From the NCBI GenBank assembly GCA_016191085.1, contig JACPPJ010000019.1:1-42258 (forward strand): a DNA stretch of 42,258 bases, read 5' to 3'. The position numbers and the translations under genes are program-made. This document shows positions 26,274-33,986 of this stretch, piece after piece. This DNA comes from Acidobacteriota bacterium (GTDB taxonomy: Bacteria; Acidobacteriota; Terriglobia; 2-12-FULL-54-10). The notes beneath the pieces are model-generated. The model saw only the letters and a list, made by a program, of their open reading frames with translations. It ran no database searches and was not told the DNA's origin. Position 1 is the first letter of the stretch. Each line of letters begins with the position of its first letter.

Positions 26274-26663
26274 ATGGCTTGGCAAAATGAAAGAACTGTG
26301 CCGGATGCCCTGCAGGCCATTGTGGGTAACGTGCAGGAGATATTCCGGTCTGAAGTTCGGCTCGCGCAAACCGAGCTGAAGGAGAAGGCAGTCAAGGCGG
26401 GCAAAGCCACAGCCATTCTGGGAGCGGGAATCGTTCTGGGGATCTACGCTCTCGGTTTTTTGCTGTTGACCATGATGTTCGCCTTGTCTGCCGCCATCCC
26501 GGCGTGGGCTGCCGCTCTTTGCGTCTGCGTGCTTGCAGGGATAATCGCGGCGGTCTGCGTTTCGGCGGGCAGGAAAGAGCTGAAGCGCGTGAGTCCGAAA
26601 CCTGAGAGAACCATCGAGACCATGAAGGAGAACGTGGAATGGGTCAAACGGCGAGCCAAATAG
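26274..26663 (+). CDS. YqjE/phage-holin-like (PF07332) membrane protein
   Basis: The 129-residue protein has an N-terminal helix (IFRSEVRLAQTELKEKAVKAG) and two transmembrane segments (ILGAGIVLGIYALGFLLLTMMF and AAALCVCVLAGIIAAVCVSAG), then a basic C-terminus. This is the layout of the putative actinobacterial holin-X/YqjE family. Despite the name these are normally chromosomal envelope-stress proteins, and nothing here suggests a phage. AAGGAG precedes the ATG. Its 3' end overlaps the next gene by 25 bases. Confidence 0.78.
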   Translation: MAWQNERTVPDALQAIVGNVQEIFRSEVRLAQTELKEKAVKAGKATAILGAGIVLGIYALGFLLLTMMFALSAAIPAWAAALCVCVLAGIIAAVCVSAGRKELKRVSPKPERTIETMKENVEWVKRRAK

Positions 26664-26878
26664 AGCGCCACATCGAGGAGCAGCGGAGGGAGCTGGGCCG
26701 CAACGTGGCCCAGCTCGAAGACCGAGTTCGCAACGCCTTTAGTTGGCGAGCACAGTTTCAAGAAAGACCCGGAACGATCATCGGCGCGGCATTTGTCGGA
26801 GGGCTGCTGCTCTCCAAGCTCTTTGGCCACCGCTCCGAAGTTGCCCGCCGGGATGCCGCTTGGCCGTACTCCGCTTGA
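26639..26878 (+). CDS. DUF3618 membrane protein, copy 2
   Basis: The 79-residue protein has the pattern TASQIERHIEEQRRELGRNV followed by WRAQFQERPGTIIGAAFVGG, closely matching the first 60 residues of the gene at 25810. One short hydrophobic segment is present, and it lacks the long C-terminal half of copy 1. It starts inside the YqjE-like gene (25-base overlap, different frame), with GGAG nearby. Probably a membrane-associated partner in the same operon. Confidence 0.7.
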   Translation: MGQTASQIERHIEEQRRELGRNVAQLEDRVRNAFSWRAQFQERPGTIIGAAFVGGLLLSKLFGHRSEVARRDAAWPYSA

Positions 26879-27200
26879 TCCCGACGCCAAAGTCGACCGT
26901 GCCGCACCCCAGCGCGAGCTACGCGTGCCCACCCAGGTTAAGACTCTGATTTCTTTTGCTGATATACAGGCACTTCATTTCCAATGCAATAACTGCGGGG
27001 CAAGTACGACCCGGCCGCTCGACAACACCCAGAAACTTCCCTTAGTTTGCGAAAACTGCAATCAAACATGGTTCGAGGAAGGGTCGCAGGACCTGGATAT
27101 CACCGCCCGGCTGTCTGCCGCTCTTCGTGCCGCTTCAGAGTCGCACGGTACTGCGACTGTCAGCCTCAATTTGCTGCTCCGTCACGGAACCGCAACATAA
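26853..27200 (+). CDS. Small zinc-ribbon protein
   Basis: About 115 residues from the ATG at 26853. A four-cysteine zinc ribbon is visible in the middle (CNNC, then CENC 21 residues after it), with ISFADIQALHFQ before and QTWFEE after it. The rest lacks recognised motifs. An upstream start would overlap more of the DUF3618 gene. It overlaps that gene by 26 bases and ends the rightward operon. Possibly a nucleic-acid- or protein-binding accessory protein. Confidence 0.6.
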   Translation: MPLGRTPLDPDAKVDRAAPQRELRVPTQVKTLISFADIQALHFQCNNCGASTTRPLDNTQKLPLVCENCNQTWFEEGSQDLDITARLSAALRAASESHGTATVSLNLLLRHGTAT

Positions 27201-27332
27201 GCCCGCAACTGCTGCCACATCTCTTACACCAAACTGGTCAGCAATATCCTCTAACCCGTAATGGCCGCCATGATTAGTTCCACAGCGACACCGGTCCCGC
27301 ATGCATGCCGAACCGGCTCAGGGCTGAGGTAA

Positions 27333-27953
27333 CTACGCAGCTCGCCGGCGGCCTTTAGGTTTGGAACCAGCCTGTGCTCTTGTGCCTGCCTGTGCGGTAC
27401 GCCTGCGCGGAGGCTCTTCTTCGTCCTGTTCCATGTACTCCTCGCCCTCCTCTTCGCCCTGCTCGGAGTGAGCTTGCAGCATGGACTCGGAGATTTCCGT
27501 CAGCCTCTCGTCAGCCTCCTTCTCTTCGTTCAGTGTCTGTTCCAGCAAATTCGCCACCTCATCATTTCCCAGCATCTGAGCAAATGTCCGCACCGTGCCG
27601 TAAGCGGCGATTTCGTAATGTTCCACCTTCTGGGCCGCTCCGATAATGGCGGCGTCGAGAAAGACCTCCTCGGCATCCTTCTCCATCACTTCTTTCCCTT
27701 CTTCGACCAACCCGCGCATACCCATACATGGTCTGGCCTTGGCGGGTTTCCCCAAAAGCTCAAAGACTCTCTCGAGGCGACTTACCTGCTGCTTGGTCAC
27801 CTCGAGGTGCTCTTCCAGCGCGCTCTGCAGTTCGTCGGAGGAAGCGGCCTTGACCATTTTCGGCAAAGCTTTGGTCAGTTGTTTTTCAGCATCGTAAATA
27901 TCTTTGAGTTCCTCGTGCAGAAGCATCTCTAACGAATCAATCTGCTGTGGCAT
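27333..27953 (-). CDS. DUF892 (YciE/YciF-like) ferritin-fold protein with charged tail
   Basis: This 206-residue member of the ferritin-like DUF892 family is linked in other bacteria to general stress. The first 155 residues match the family: LEMLLHEELKDIYDAEKQL, ALEEHLEVTKQQVSRLE, VFELLGKPAKARPCMGMRGL and VEHYEIAAYGT. Repeated E/H residues provide possible metal ligands. The last 45 residues are unusual: a run of acidic residues (EQGEEEGEEYMEQDEEE) followed by a basic, Arg/Lys/Pro/Ala-rich end (PKGRRRAA). The tail could bind nucleic acid or other proteins. The gene is convergent with the envelope-stress operon, supporting a stress role. Confidence 0.85.
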   Translation of the reverse strand: MPQQIDSLEMLLHEELKDIYDAEKQLTKALPKMVKAASSDELQSALEEHLEVTKQQVSRLERVFELLGKPAKARPCMGMRGLVEEGKEVMEKDAEEVFLDAAIIGAAQKVEHYEIAAYGTVRTFAQMLGNDEVANLLEQTLNEEKEADERLTEISESMLQAHSEQGEEEGEEYMEQDEEEPPRRRTAQAGTRAQAGSKPKGRRRAA

Positions 27954-28073
27954 CGAATGTTACCCCCTGTGGTGCGCCGCACTCGCCGGCCTGAGAAATT
28001 AGACAGTATCTTAGATGCCAGCCGGCGTTTGCTTTGGAGGCAAAATCCGAAAATGGAGAAAGGCCCATAGCGA

Positions 28074-28101
28074 TTCGCTACTCGCAACTCGCTACTCGCC
28101 C
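28074..28101. repeat. Degenerate heptanucleotide array (CTCGCTA family)
   Basis: TTCGCTA, CTCGCAA, CTCGCTA and CTCGCCC fill 28074-28101, ending 2 bases from the stop codon of the gene at 28104. Confidence 0.55.
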
Positions 28102-28103
28102 TC

Positions 28104-28385
28104 TTAGAGGCGTTTGCAGTTGATGCTGATTGGGGGCTGTTGGCTGCAACGGAAGCTTTCAGCGCGGCCATTTGCGACAAACGAGCAGGCGTTGTCTTTG
28201 GCCGTTTGCATAGCCTGCTGCTCGTCCTCACCTTTGGTGGTAATGCACTTGGAGCGGCCGTCCATTTCGACGCACACTTCGCACTCGAACTGCCCTAGTC
28301 CGGCTGTCTCATAGATGATCACGGCAAGCATGATGATCCCAAAAACGATCGCGAGGATGGTTCCTTTAGATAGAGGACGGCCCAT
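28104..28385 (-). CDS. Small membrane-anchored Cys-rich protein
   Basis: The 93-residue protein has an N-terminal hydrophobic anchor (TILAIVFGIIMLAVIIYETAG) and a hydrophilic domain with six cysteines (CEVC, C in KCITT, NAC, FRC, INC), which suggests disulphides outside the cytosol. The middle (GEDEQQAMQTAKDNACSFVA) resembles short domains often found in acidobacterial and deltaproteobacterial hypothetical proteins. Function unknown. No strong ribosome site is visible. Confidence 0.65.
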   Translation of the reverse strand: MGRPLSKGTILAIVFGIIMLAVIIYETAGLGQFECEVCVEMDGRSKCITTKGEDEQQAMQTAKDNACSFVANGRAESFRCSQQPPISINCKRL

Positions 28386-28580
28386 GATGGTTACTGTAAT
28401 CTCAGTCAGCGGTACGTAGCAAGTGGAAGTGCGCTGGATGCTTTCGAGTTTCCCGCTGGAAATAAACCCGCTTATTCCCCTATGATAGCCTTATCCGGCA
28501 AAACATTGCTTGGCTGTGTTCTCGATCGGTTCGCGGCGAAATCGCCACCTAGTGAACAATTTGTGAGGAAAGGTTGTGGT

Positions 28581-30173
28581 ATGTCAAAGCCGTTTCGGGT
28601 TTCAGGCGCGCGGGTAGACCGCCTTGCCGTCCGTCGCGCCATCGCCGCATGCGTGTTTGCGGTAACGCTCTCGCCTCTGTTGGCGGCACAGGATGTTCAA
28701 TTAAACGTAATCGAGCGAACTCTTAAGAACGGGATGAAGGTGCTGATGGTCGAGCGGCACGATGCGCCGACCGTGTCGCTGGTCCTTCGCTTCAAGGTGG
28801 GCGGCGTAGACGATCCCATGGGTGAGACGGGCATCGCCCATTTCTTGGAACACATGATGTTCAAGGGCACCAAAACGTATGGAACCACCAATTACCAGGC
28901 CGAAGTGCCCCTGATGGAGAAAATTGACCGCATCTACGCTGAAATCGACGCCGAGCAGCGGAAGCGGTTTTCCGCCTTCGAGAAACCGGACGAGGCTAAT
29001 ATCAAGAAGCTCCAGGAAGAAATGGCTGCCGTACAAAAGGAGCAGGACAAATATACCGTCAAAGACGAGTTATGGCAGACCTACCAGCGCGTGGGCGGCG
29101 TCGGTCTGAATGCCTCCACCGGCCACGACTCCACGCAGTACTTCGTTTCACTGCCATCCAATCAATTGGAGCTGTGGGCATATCTGGAATCCGATCGTAT
29201 AGCCAACCCCGTCTTCCGCGAGTTTTATCCCGAGCGTGACGTGGTGCACGAAGAGCGCCGCCTGCGAACTGATACCCAGCCGCCATCGTTGCTGTGGGAG
29301 ATGTTTTCAGCGACCGCATACCAGGCGCATCCCTATCATCGTCCGATCATTGGCTGGGCTTCCGACATAGATAACTTGCAGCGGGAACAAGTATTGCAGT
29401 ACTTCAAGACATTTTACGCGCCAAACAACTGCATCGCCGCCATCGTGGGTGACATCAACCCGGACAAAACCGTGGCTATCATGGAGAAGTATTTCGGGCC
29501 ATTGCAGGCGCAACCGCAACCCCGGCGCAAGATCACAGAAGAGCCGCCGCAGGTGGCCGAGCGAAGAGTGTTGATGGAAGTACAGGCGCAGCCGCGGCTT
29601 TACATCGGCTATCACACCCCCCAGATCGGGCACGAAGACAGTTATGCGCTGGACGTATTTGCCGCCCTGCTTTCGGGCGTCAGCGGTCACTCGCGCACCG
29701 GCCGGTTGTATAAATCGCTGGTCCTCGAGAAAAAGGTGGCATTGCAGGCCGCTGCAGACTCCATGACTAACCTCTACCCCGGCCTGTTCGTGATCACCGC
29801 ATCCCCCACCCAAGGGAAGACAGGCGCGGAGATAGAGAAGGATATATATGACGAAATCGCCAGATTGCAAAAGGAGCCGCCGACGGAGGAGGAACTGACG
29901 CGTGTTCGCAACGCCGTGGACGCCCGCATGATCCGGTCCATGCGCTCAAATTTCTATCTCGCCTATAGCATCTCCGCGGCGCAGCATCTAGCCGGCAACT
30001 GGCGGTTTATCCTCACCGAGCGCGAAAGGACCAAAGCAGTGACCGCACAGGACGTCCAGAACGTAGCCAAGAAATATTTCAAAGGCGAGAACCGCACGGT
30101 TGCCGAGTTGCGCACCAAGGCGCCCGGCGAAAGCGAGCCCAACGCGGCTGGGCCAGTGGAGGCACGGCAATGA
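28581..30173 (+). CDS. M16 zinc peptidase, catalytic subunit
   Basis: Insulinase-family (pitrilysin) protease, 530 residues. A signal peptide (AIAACVFAVTLSPLLAAQD) implies export. The inverted zinc motif is HFLEH (87-91), with the third ligand in the conserved HEERRL segment about 75 residues on, so this subunit is active. A substrate-binding domain with SGVSGHSRTGRLYKSLV follows. The ATG at 28581 is preferred to an upstream ATG because AGGAAAGG lies before it and the signal peptide then starts normally. It overlaps the next M16 gene by 4 bases; the pair probably forms a heterodimer that degrades peptides in the periplasm. Confidence 0.9.
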   Translation: MSKPFRVSGARVDRLAVRRAIAACVFAVTLSPLLAAQDVQLNVIERTLKNGMKVLMVERHDAPTVSLVLRFKVGGVDDPMGETGIAHFLEHMMFKGTKTYGTTNYQAEVPLMEKIDRIYAEIDAEQRKRFSAFEKPDEANIKKLQEEMAAVQKEQDKYTVKDELWQTYQRVGGVGLNASTGHDSTQYFVSLPSNQLELWAYLESDRIANPVFREFYPERDVVHEERRLRTDTQPPSLLWEMFSATAYQAHPYHRPIIGWASDIDNLQREQVLQYFKTFYAPNNCIAAIVGDINPDKTVAIMEKYFGPLQAQPQPRRKITEEPPQVAERRVLMEVQAQPRLYIGYHTPQIGHEDSYALDVFAALLSGVSGHSRTGRLYKSLVLEKKVALQAAADSMTNLYPGLFVITASPTQGKTGAEIEKDIYDEIARLQKEPPTEEELTRVRNAVDARMIRSMRSNFYLAYSISAAQHLAGNWRFILTERERTKAVTAQDVQNVAKKYFKGENRTVAELRTKAPGESEPNAAGPVEARQ

Positions 30174-31708
30174 GGAAATTATATCTCGCCAAATGGTTTG
30201 CATTAGCATTGTTGCTAACGCTGATTTCATCGCTGTCCCTGCCCGCTCAGCAGGGCGAGCACGCCGGTGCAGCTCCCTCGCGCGGCGATCGCCACTCGGC
30301 CGGGTGGGACAAGGCCATGAAGTTGAAGGGGCCGCCGGAGGCGCCGAAATTTCCGAAAATCGGCGCTGAAGTCGAGCGTGTAGTGCTGGACAACGGCATG
30401 GTTGTCTACGTCCAGGAAGACCATCGCCTGCCGTTGCTGGACGTTATCGTTATGGTGCGTACTGGAAAATATTACGAAACGCCCGACGAACTGGGAGTCT
30501 CCGCGCTCACAGGAGAACTACTGCGCGCCGGAGGAACCAAAACGCTCCCTCCTGAACAGCTCGATGAGCGTATAGACTACATCGCCGCTGATTTGAATGT
30601 GTCCATGGAAGATGAGCAATGCCGCGTGACGCTGAACGTGCCGCAGAAGGATGCCGATGAGGGTCTGTCCATCCTCGCCAAAGTCTTACGTGAGCCGCAG
30701 TTCGAAGAGTCGCGGCTCGAATTAGCCAAGCGCCAGGCCATCTTCAGCCTGCGTTCCTCCAACGACACGCCAGGCCCGATGCTTCGCCGCGAGTTTGCGC
30801 GCCTGATGTACACTGCTGCGCACCCCGCAGGCCGCACGCCTACAGTTGAGCGCATCGGCGAGATCAAAAGGGAGGACCTGATCCGGTTCTATCAGAAGTA
30901 CTTTCATCCGAATGAGATCATGATCGGACTGACTGGCGATTTCAAAAAGCCCGAAATGCTGGACAAGGTCAAGAAATTTTTCGGTGACTGGCCGAAAGCG
31001 GAGGTGACTTTGCCTCCACTGCCGCAGGCCAATGCGCAACCGAAGCCGGGCGTCTACTACATTCCCAAACCCGTGCCCCAGTCGAGTATCCGCATCGGGC
31101 ACTGGGGCACGAACCGCAACAACCCGGACCGTTTCGCGATTGACCTGATGAACAACATACTGGGCGGCTCGGATTTCAGCTCCCGCATCACGCAACGCGT
31201 GCGCAACGATGAGGGACTCGCCTATGATGCCGGCACGGCGTTCCCGACCTCACAGCGGGATACCAGCTTCTTTATTGCCGTAGCTCAGACTAAAACCGAG
31301 TCCACCGTCAAAGCGATCGATTCAATGATCGATGAAATTCGGAAGATGACGACCGGCAGAATCTCCAGAAACGAGTTCCAGACCGCCAAGGAGATGTTCC
31401 TTTACAGCTACGTTTTCCGCTACTCGGAACCGTCGCGGGCGCTCGCGGCCCTGATGCGCGTGGAATATGATCGCCTCCCTGCCGACTACCTCCAAAAAGA
31501 GTTTGCCGGGTACGAGGCGGTAACCACGGAAGACATCGAACGCGTCGGCAAGAAGTATTTGCATCCGGATCAACTTACCGTTTTCGTGGTGGGAGATTAC
31601 GCGAAGTTCTCGACCGAACTAGCAAGGCTCGGCAAGCCTCAGCAAATCCAGCCGCTCGAGTTCGGAGACGGAAATCGCAACGCGGCACGCGAGGGCGTGC
31701 CGCAGTAG
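30170..31708 (+). CDS. M16 peptidase-like subunit without zinc motif
   Basis: This 512-residue exported protein (FALALLLTLISSLSLPAQ signal peptide) has the M16 fold (ERVVLDNGMVVYVQEDH, LPLLDVIVMVRTG). The zinc motif is gone, because the place of HxxEH reads SALTGELL. It keeps the C-terminal substrate-binding signature (SRITQRVRNDEGLAYDAG). Such inactive subunits pair with an HxxEH partner, here the preceding gene, with which it overlaps by ATGA. A strong hairpin (31682-31703) covers its last codons. Confidence 0.9.
   Translation: MRKLYLAKWFALALLLTLISSLSLPAQQGEHAGAAPSRGDRHSAGWDKAMKLKGPPEAPKFPKIGAEVERVVLDNGMVVYVQEDHRLPLLDVIVMVRTGKYYETPDELGVSALTGELLRAGGTKTLPPEQLDERIDYIAADLNVSMEDEQCRVTLNVPQKDADEGLSILAKVLREPQFEESRLELAKRQAIFSLRSSNDTPGPMLRREFARLMYTAAHPAGRTPTVERIGEIKREDLIRFYQKYFHPNEIMIGLTGDFKKPEMLDKVKKFFGDWPKAEVTLPPLPQANAQPKPGVYYIPKPVPQSSIRIGHWGTNRNNPDRFAIDLMNNILGGSDFSSRITQRVRNDEGLAYDAGTAFPTSQRDTSFFIAVAQTKTESTVKAIDSMIDEIRKMTTGRISRNEFQTAKEMFLYSYVFRYSEPSRALAALMRVEYDRLPADYLQKEFAGYEAVTTEDIERVGKKYLHPDQLTVFVVGDYAKFSTELARLGKPQQIQPLEFGDGNRNAAREGVPQ
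31682..31703 (+). terminator. GC hairpin at the end of the M16 operon
   Basis: GCGGCACGC (31682-31690) pairs perfectly with GCGTGCCGC (31695-31703) over a GAGG loop, ending just before the TAG at 31706-31708. No T-tract follows, so it may be a stability element or Rho-type end rather than an intrinsic terminator. Confidence 0.35.
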
Positions 31709-31717
31709 AAGCGCAAT

Positions 31718-31809
31718 GGTAGCCACGGCGAGCGCTTTTCCTCGCCGCGGGTTTATTCGCAGATTCTCAAGAAAGCCCATGGCGAAAGGTACGTTCGCCT
31801 CGGCTGCCA
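31718..31809. repeat. 92-bp inverted-repeat element (MITE-like), copy 2
   Basis: Starts GGTAGCCACGGCGAGCG and ends with CGTTCGCCTCGGCTGCC, matching the termini of copy 1 at 2674-2763 and the inner CTCGCCGCGGGTTT/AAAGCCCATGG arms. It lies 9 bases after the M16 operon and overlaps the 3' end of the DUF2784 gene. Confidence 0.65.
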
Positions 31810-32171
31810 GCGCGATGTCCTGCCTTCCAAACCCAATACATGTATAGCGCCACATTTGTACCCAGCACCACTACCGCCGCGACGATCAGAATCCATTGGG
31901 ACATGTCAAGATAAATCACTTTGTTCAAATAGTGTTCGATGAACGATTCCTCGTACATCCCTCTACCCGCTTTTGCGCGAAAGAACTGTTCCACATACGT
32001 CAGCGGACAGTACCAATAGAACACCTCGATCAACACGCCGTACGTCATAGCGGCCAGGTGCAGCGCTCGCACTCTGCGGCTGCGCCGGCCCAGTATGGCG
32101 CCGAAAACCACGAACAGGATAAAACCCAAGTGCAGCAATGCGGTCAGGTCGGCTGCAATTTCGTAGATCAC
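31767..32171 (-). CDS. DUF2784 membrane protein
   Basis: The 134-residue protein has about four transmembrane segments (LTALLHLGFILFVVFGAI, RALHLAAMTYGVLIEVFYWY, and ILIVAAVVVLGTNVALYMYWV near the C-terminus) and the CPLTYVEQ motif typical of DUF2784. Function unknown. The start is a GTG at 32171 (MIYEIAADL), with no ribosome site but a TACAAT box six bases upstream. The last 13 residues (about GSRGERTFRHGLS) and the TGA come from the repeat element at 31718-31809. Confidence 0.78.
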   Translation of the reverse strand: MIYEIAADLTALLHLGFILFVVFGAILGRRSRRVRALHLAAMTYGVLIEVFYWYCPLTYVEQFFRAKAGRGMYEESFIEHYLNKVIYLDMSQWILIVAAVVVLGTNVALYMYWVWKAGHRAGSRGERTFRHGLS

Positions 32172-32177
32172 GCTTAT

Positions 32178-32183
32178 ATTGTA
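32178..32183 (-). promoter_or_regulatory. -10 box six bases before the DUF2784 GTG
   Basis: TACAAT on the minus strand, then six bases, then the GTG start at 32171, the same spacing as at sucA. Suggests a leaderless transcript; the -35 region is weak. Confidence 0.3.
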
Positions 32184-32236
32184 TAGCGATGTTCCGAGCC
32201 GCGCGCGAAGTAAGCGGCCTCGCAGTCTAATACGCT

Positions 32237-33919
32237 CTACTGAGGCTGTGGCGTTTCTGCTGGCTGAAGTGGTTGGCCGGGAATTCCCGGCAGCTGGCCA
32301 GGAACAAATTGCAGCGGCGGACTTGGCGCAGGGCCCACCTGAGGCGGTGGAGTGGTCCCAGGCTGCGGCGGCTGCAGCGGCGCGGGAGGCTGGAACGGGA
32401 ACGGCTGTGGCTGGACAGGCTGTCCAGGTTGGCCAGGCTGGACCGGCTGCCCAGGAGTTCCCGGCGCTGGCGGCACTGGCTGCTGCTGTGGTGGAGGTGC
32501 GACCGGGACTGCGGGAGCTGCCGGTAAGCCCTGTAGCTCCTTCCCAAAGTAAATTACATTGGAGGCGTATTCCTCTGCTGCAGGGCGGCGGATGATACGC
32601 GGCCGAATCACCAGCAGCAATTCGGTTTCTGCCTCGTTGCGCTTCTGATCTCCAAACAGCGCGCCCAACAGCGGAATGCGCGAAAGCACGGGATATCCGG
32701 TTTGCGACCGATTCTCCGAACGGCTCAGCATGCCTGCGATGACGTAAGCTTCGCCGTCCTTCATCCGAAACTGCTGTGTGACTTGCCTGTTCGAGATGAT
32801 AGGAGCGCCGTTCAGGTTTTGCGCGCTCACGCCACGAAGTGCCAGGTCCATTTTCAGCGTCAACTCACTGCCGGAGTGGAGATACGGCGTCGCTTTTATC
32901 GTGACGCCTACATCTTCATATTGGATTGAGGGGAAAAAGCCCGTGTCCGCAAACGAAGGGTCCTGTGAGCCGTCGCCCAAGAAAAAACTGTTACTGACGA
33001 TCCCATTCAGAATGGGTACGCGGTCGCCTACGAGCAGGTTGGCTTCCTGGCCGTCGGAGGCGCGCAGATGCACAGTTTGCATAGATTGCAGCGCGGAAGA
33101 GGAATAGGTGAGCGTAGCACTGGCGCCTGGAAGTCTGATCCCGAAGAGCGCCGACCCTGCGCGTACGGCGGGAATCGCAACAAAGGCTGCCCCGGACGCG
33201 CCCTGGAAAAATAACTCGAACGGCTGTGGCGGAATGATGCCCAGCTCACGCGCTTGTTGAGTATTGACTTCGAGCACGTCCAGATCCACCACGACTTCGC
33301 CGCGATCCTTTTGAACCGTCTCGAGAAACTGCCGCGCGGCCGCCACCTGGCGCGCCCGGCCCAACACGGTGATGGAGTTGGCTCGGGTGTCCTGCGATAC
33401 ACGCCGCAGATCGAGCATCGTGCGGAGAGCGTTGCTGATCTCAGTCATCTGTTGCGGAGTGATTTGATTCTCGACTGGAAAACTGCCGAGGACCTGCCGC
33501 TCGTATTCGCCGCGCTTTTGGGCGTTGTCGCCGGCCACAATTCCCGTATGCTGGTCCACGGGTGCGACGAATGTTCGCGAAATATCTCCCGCAGCTTCCA
33601 GCGCCTGCTTCAACGTGACTCTTTCCAGTTCAAAATCGCTCGTGATCTTCGAGGTAGTCAAGTCGCGATCAAACAGGAGCTTCACTCCATAGGCCTGCTC
33701 GATGGCGAGATAGAGGGACTGTAAGTCCGGACGCTTGAGACGGAAGCTGGCGCGTTCCGTTTGAGGAACCAGGTCGAACGGCGCAGACGAGGCGTAGGCT
33801 AAGCTGGAGTCTTCGTCAGGATCGGCGGATTGCAGCGGCCCGGAGGCGTAACCATCCGCACACATGCATGCGGCCAAAACGAAAGCTGCCAAACAGCGCA
33901 GCCAGCAGCGATACAGCAT
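32237..33919 (-). CDS. Secretin-domain outer membrane protein with Pro/Gln-rich tail
   Basis: This 560-residue protein has an N-terminal signal peptide (CLAAFVLAACMCADGYA) and an STN/N0-type domain (ASFRLKRPDLQSLYLAIEQAYG). One N1-type domain with ITVLGRARQVAAARQFLETV follows, then the secretin beta-domain (FPSIQYEDVGVTIKATPYL; VIAGMLSRSENRSQTGYPVLSRIP; ETELLLVIRPRIIR). Secretins form outer-membrane gates of type II/IV systems, but no other such gene is nearby. The last 90 residues are a low-complexity tail rich in P, Q, G and V, with PGQPVQP-type repeats. The ATG at 33919 is chosen because the signal peptide starts there. Confidence 0.82.
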   Translation of the reverse strand: MLYRCWLRCLAAFVLAACMCADGYASGPLQSADPDEDSSLAYASSAPFDLVPQTERASFRLKRPDLQSLYLAIEQAYGVKLLFDRDLTTSKITSDFELERVTLKQALEAAGDISRTFVAPVDQHTGIVAGDNAQKRGEYERQVLGSFPVENQITPQQMTEISNALRTMLDLRRVSQDTRANSITVLGRARQVAAARQFLETVQKDRGEVVVDLDVLEVNTQQARELGIIPPQPFELFFQGASGAAFVAIPAVRAGSALFGIRLPGASATLTYSSSALQSMQTVHLRASDGQEANLLVGDRVPILNGIVSNSFFLGDGSQDPSFADTGFFPSIQYEDVGVTIKATPYLHSGSELTLKMDLALRGVSAQNLNGAPIISNRQVTQQFRMKDGEAYVIAGMLSRSENRSQTGYPVLSRIPLLGALFGDQKRNEAETELLLVIRPRIIRRPAAEEYASNVIYFGKELQGLPAAPAVPVAPPPQQQPVPPAPGTPGQPVQPGQPGQPVQPQPFPFQPPAPLQPPQPGTTPPPQVGPAPSPPLQFVPGQLPGIPGQPLQPAETPQPQ

Positions 33920-33986
33920 GTGCTGATTGTAAGGTAACGGACTGAAAAGGCCAAATGGGAATCTGCTGGCCGACACGATAGTACTA

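Noticed and set aside
26274-26663. Prophage remnant suggested by the holin-like gene
   Set aside because: Neighbours are YqjD/DUF3618 envelope genes, with no phage structural, lysis or integrase genes; this family is normally chromosomal.
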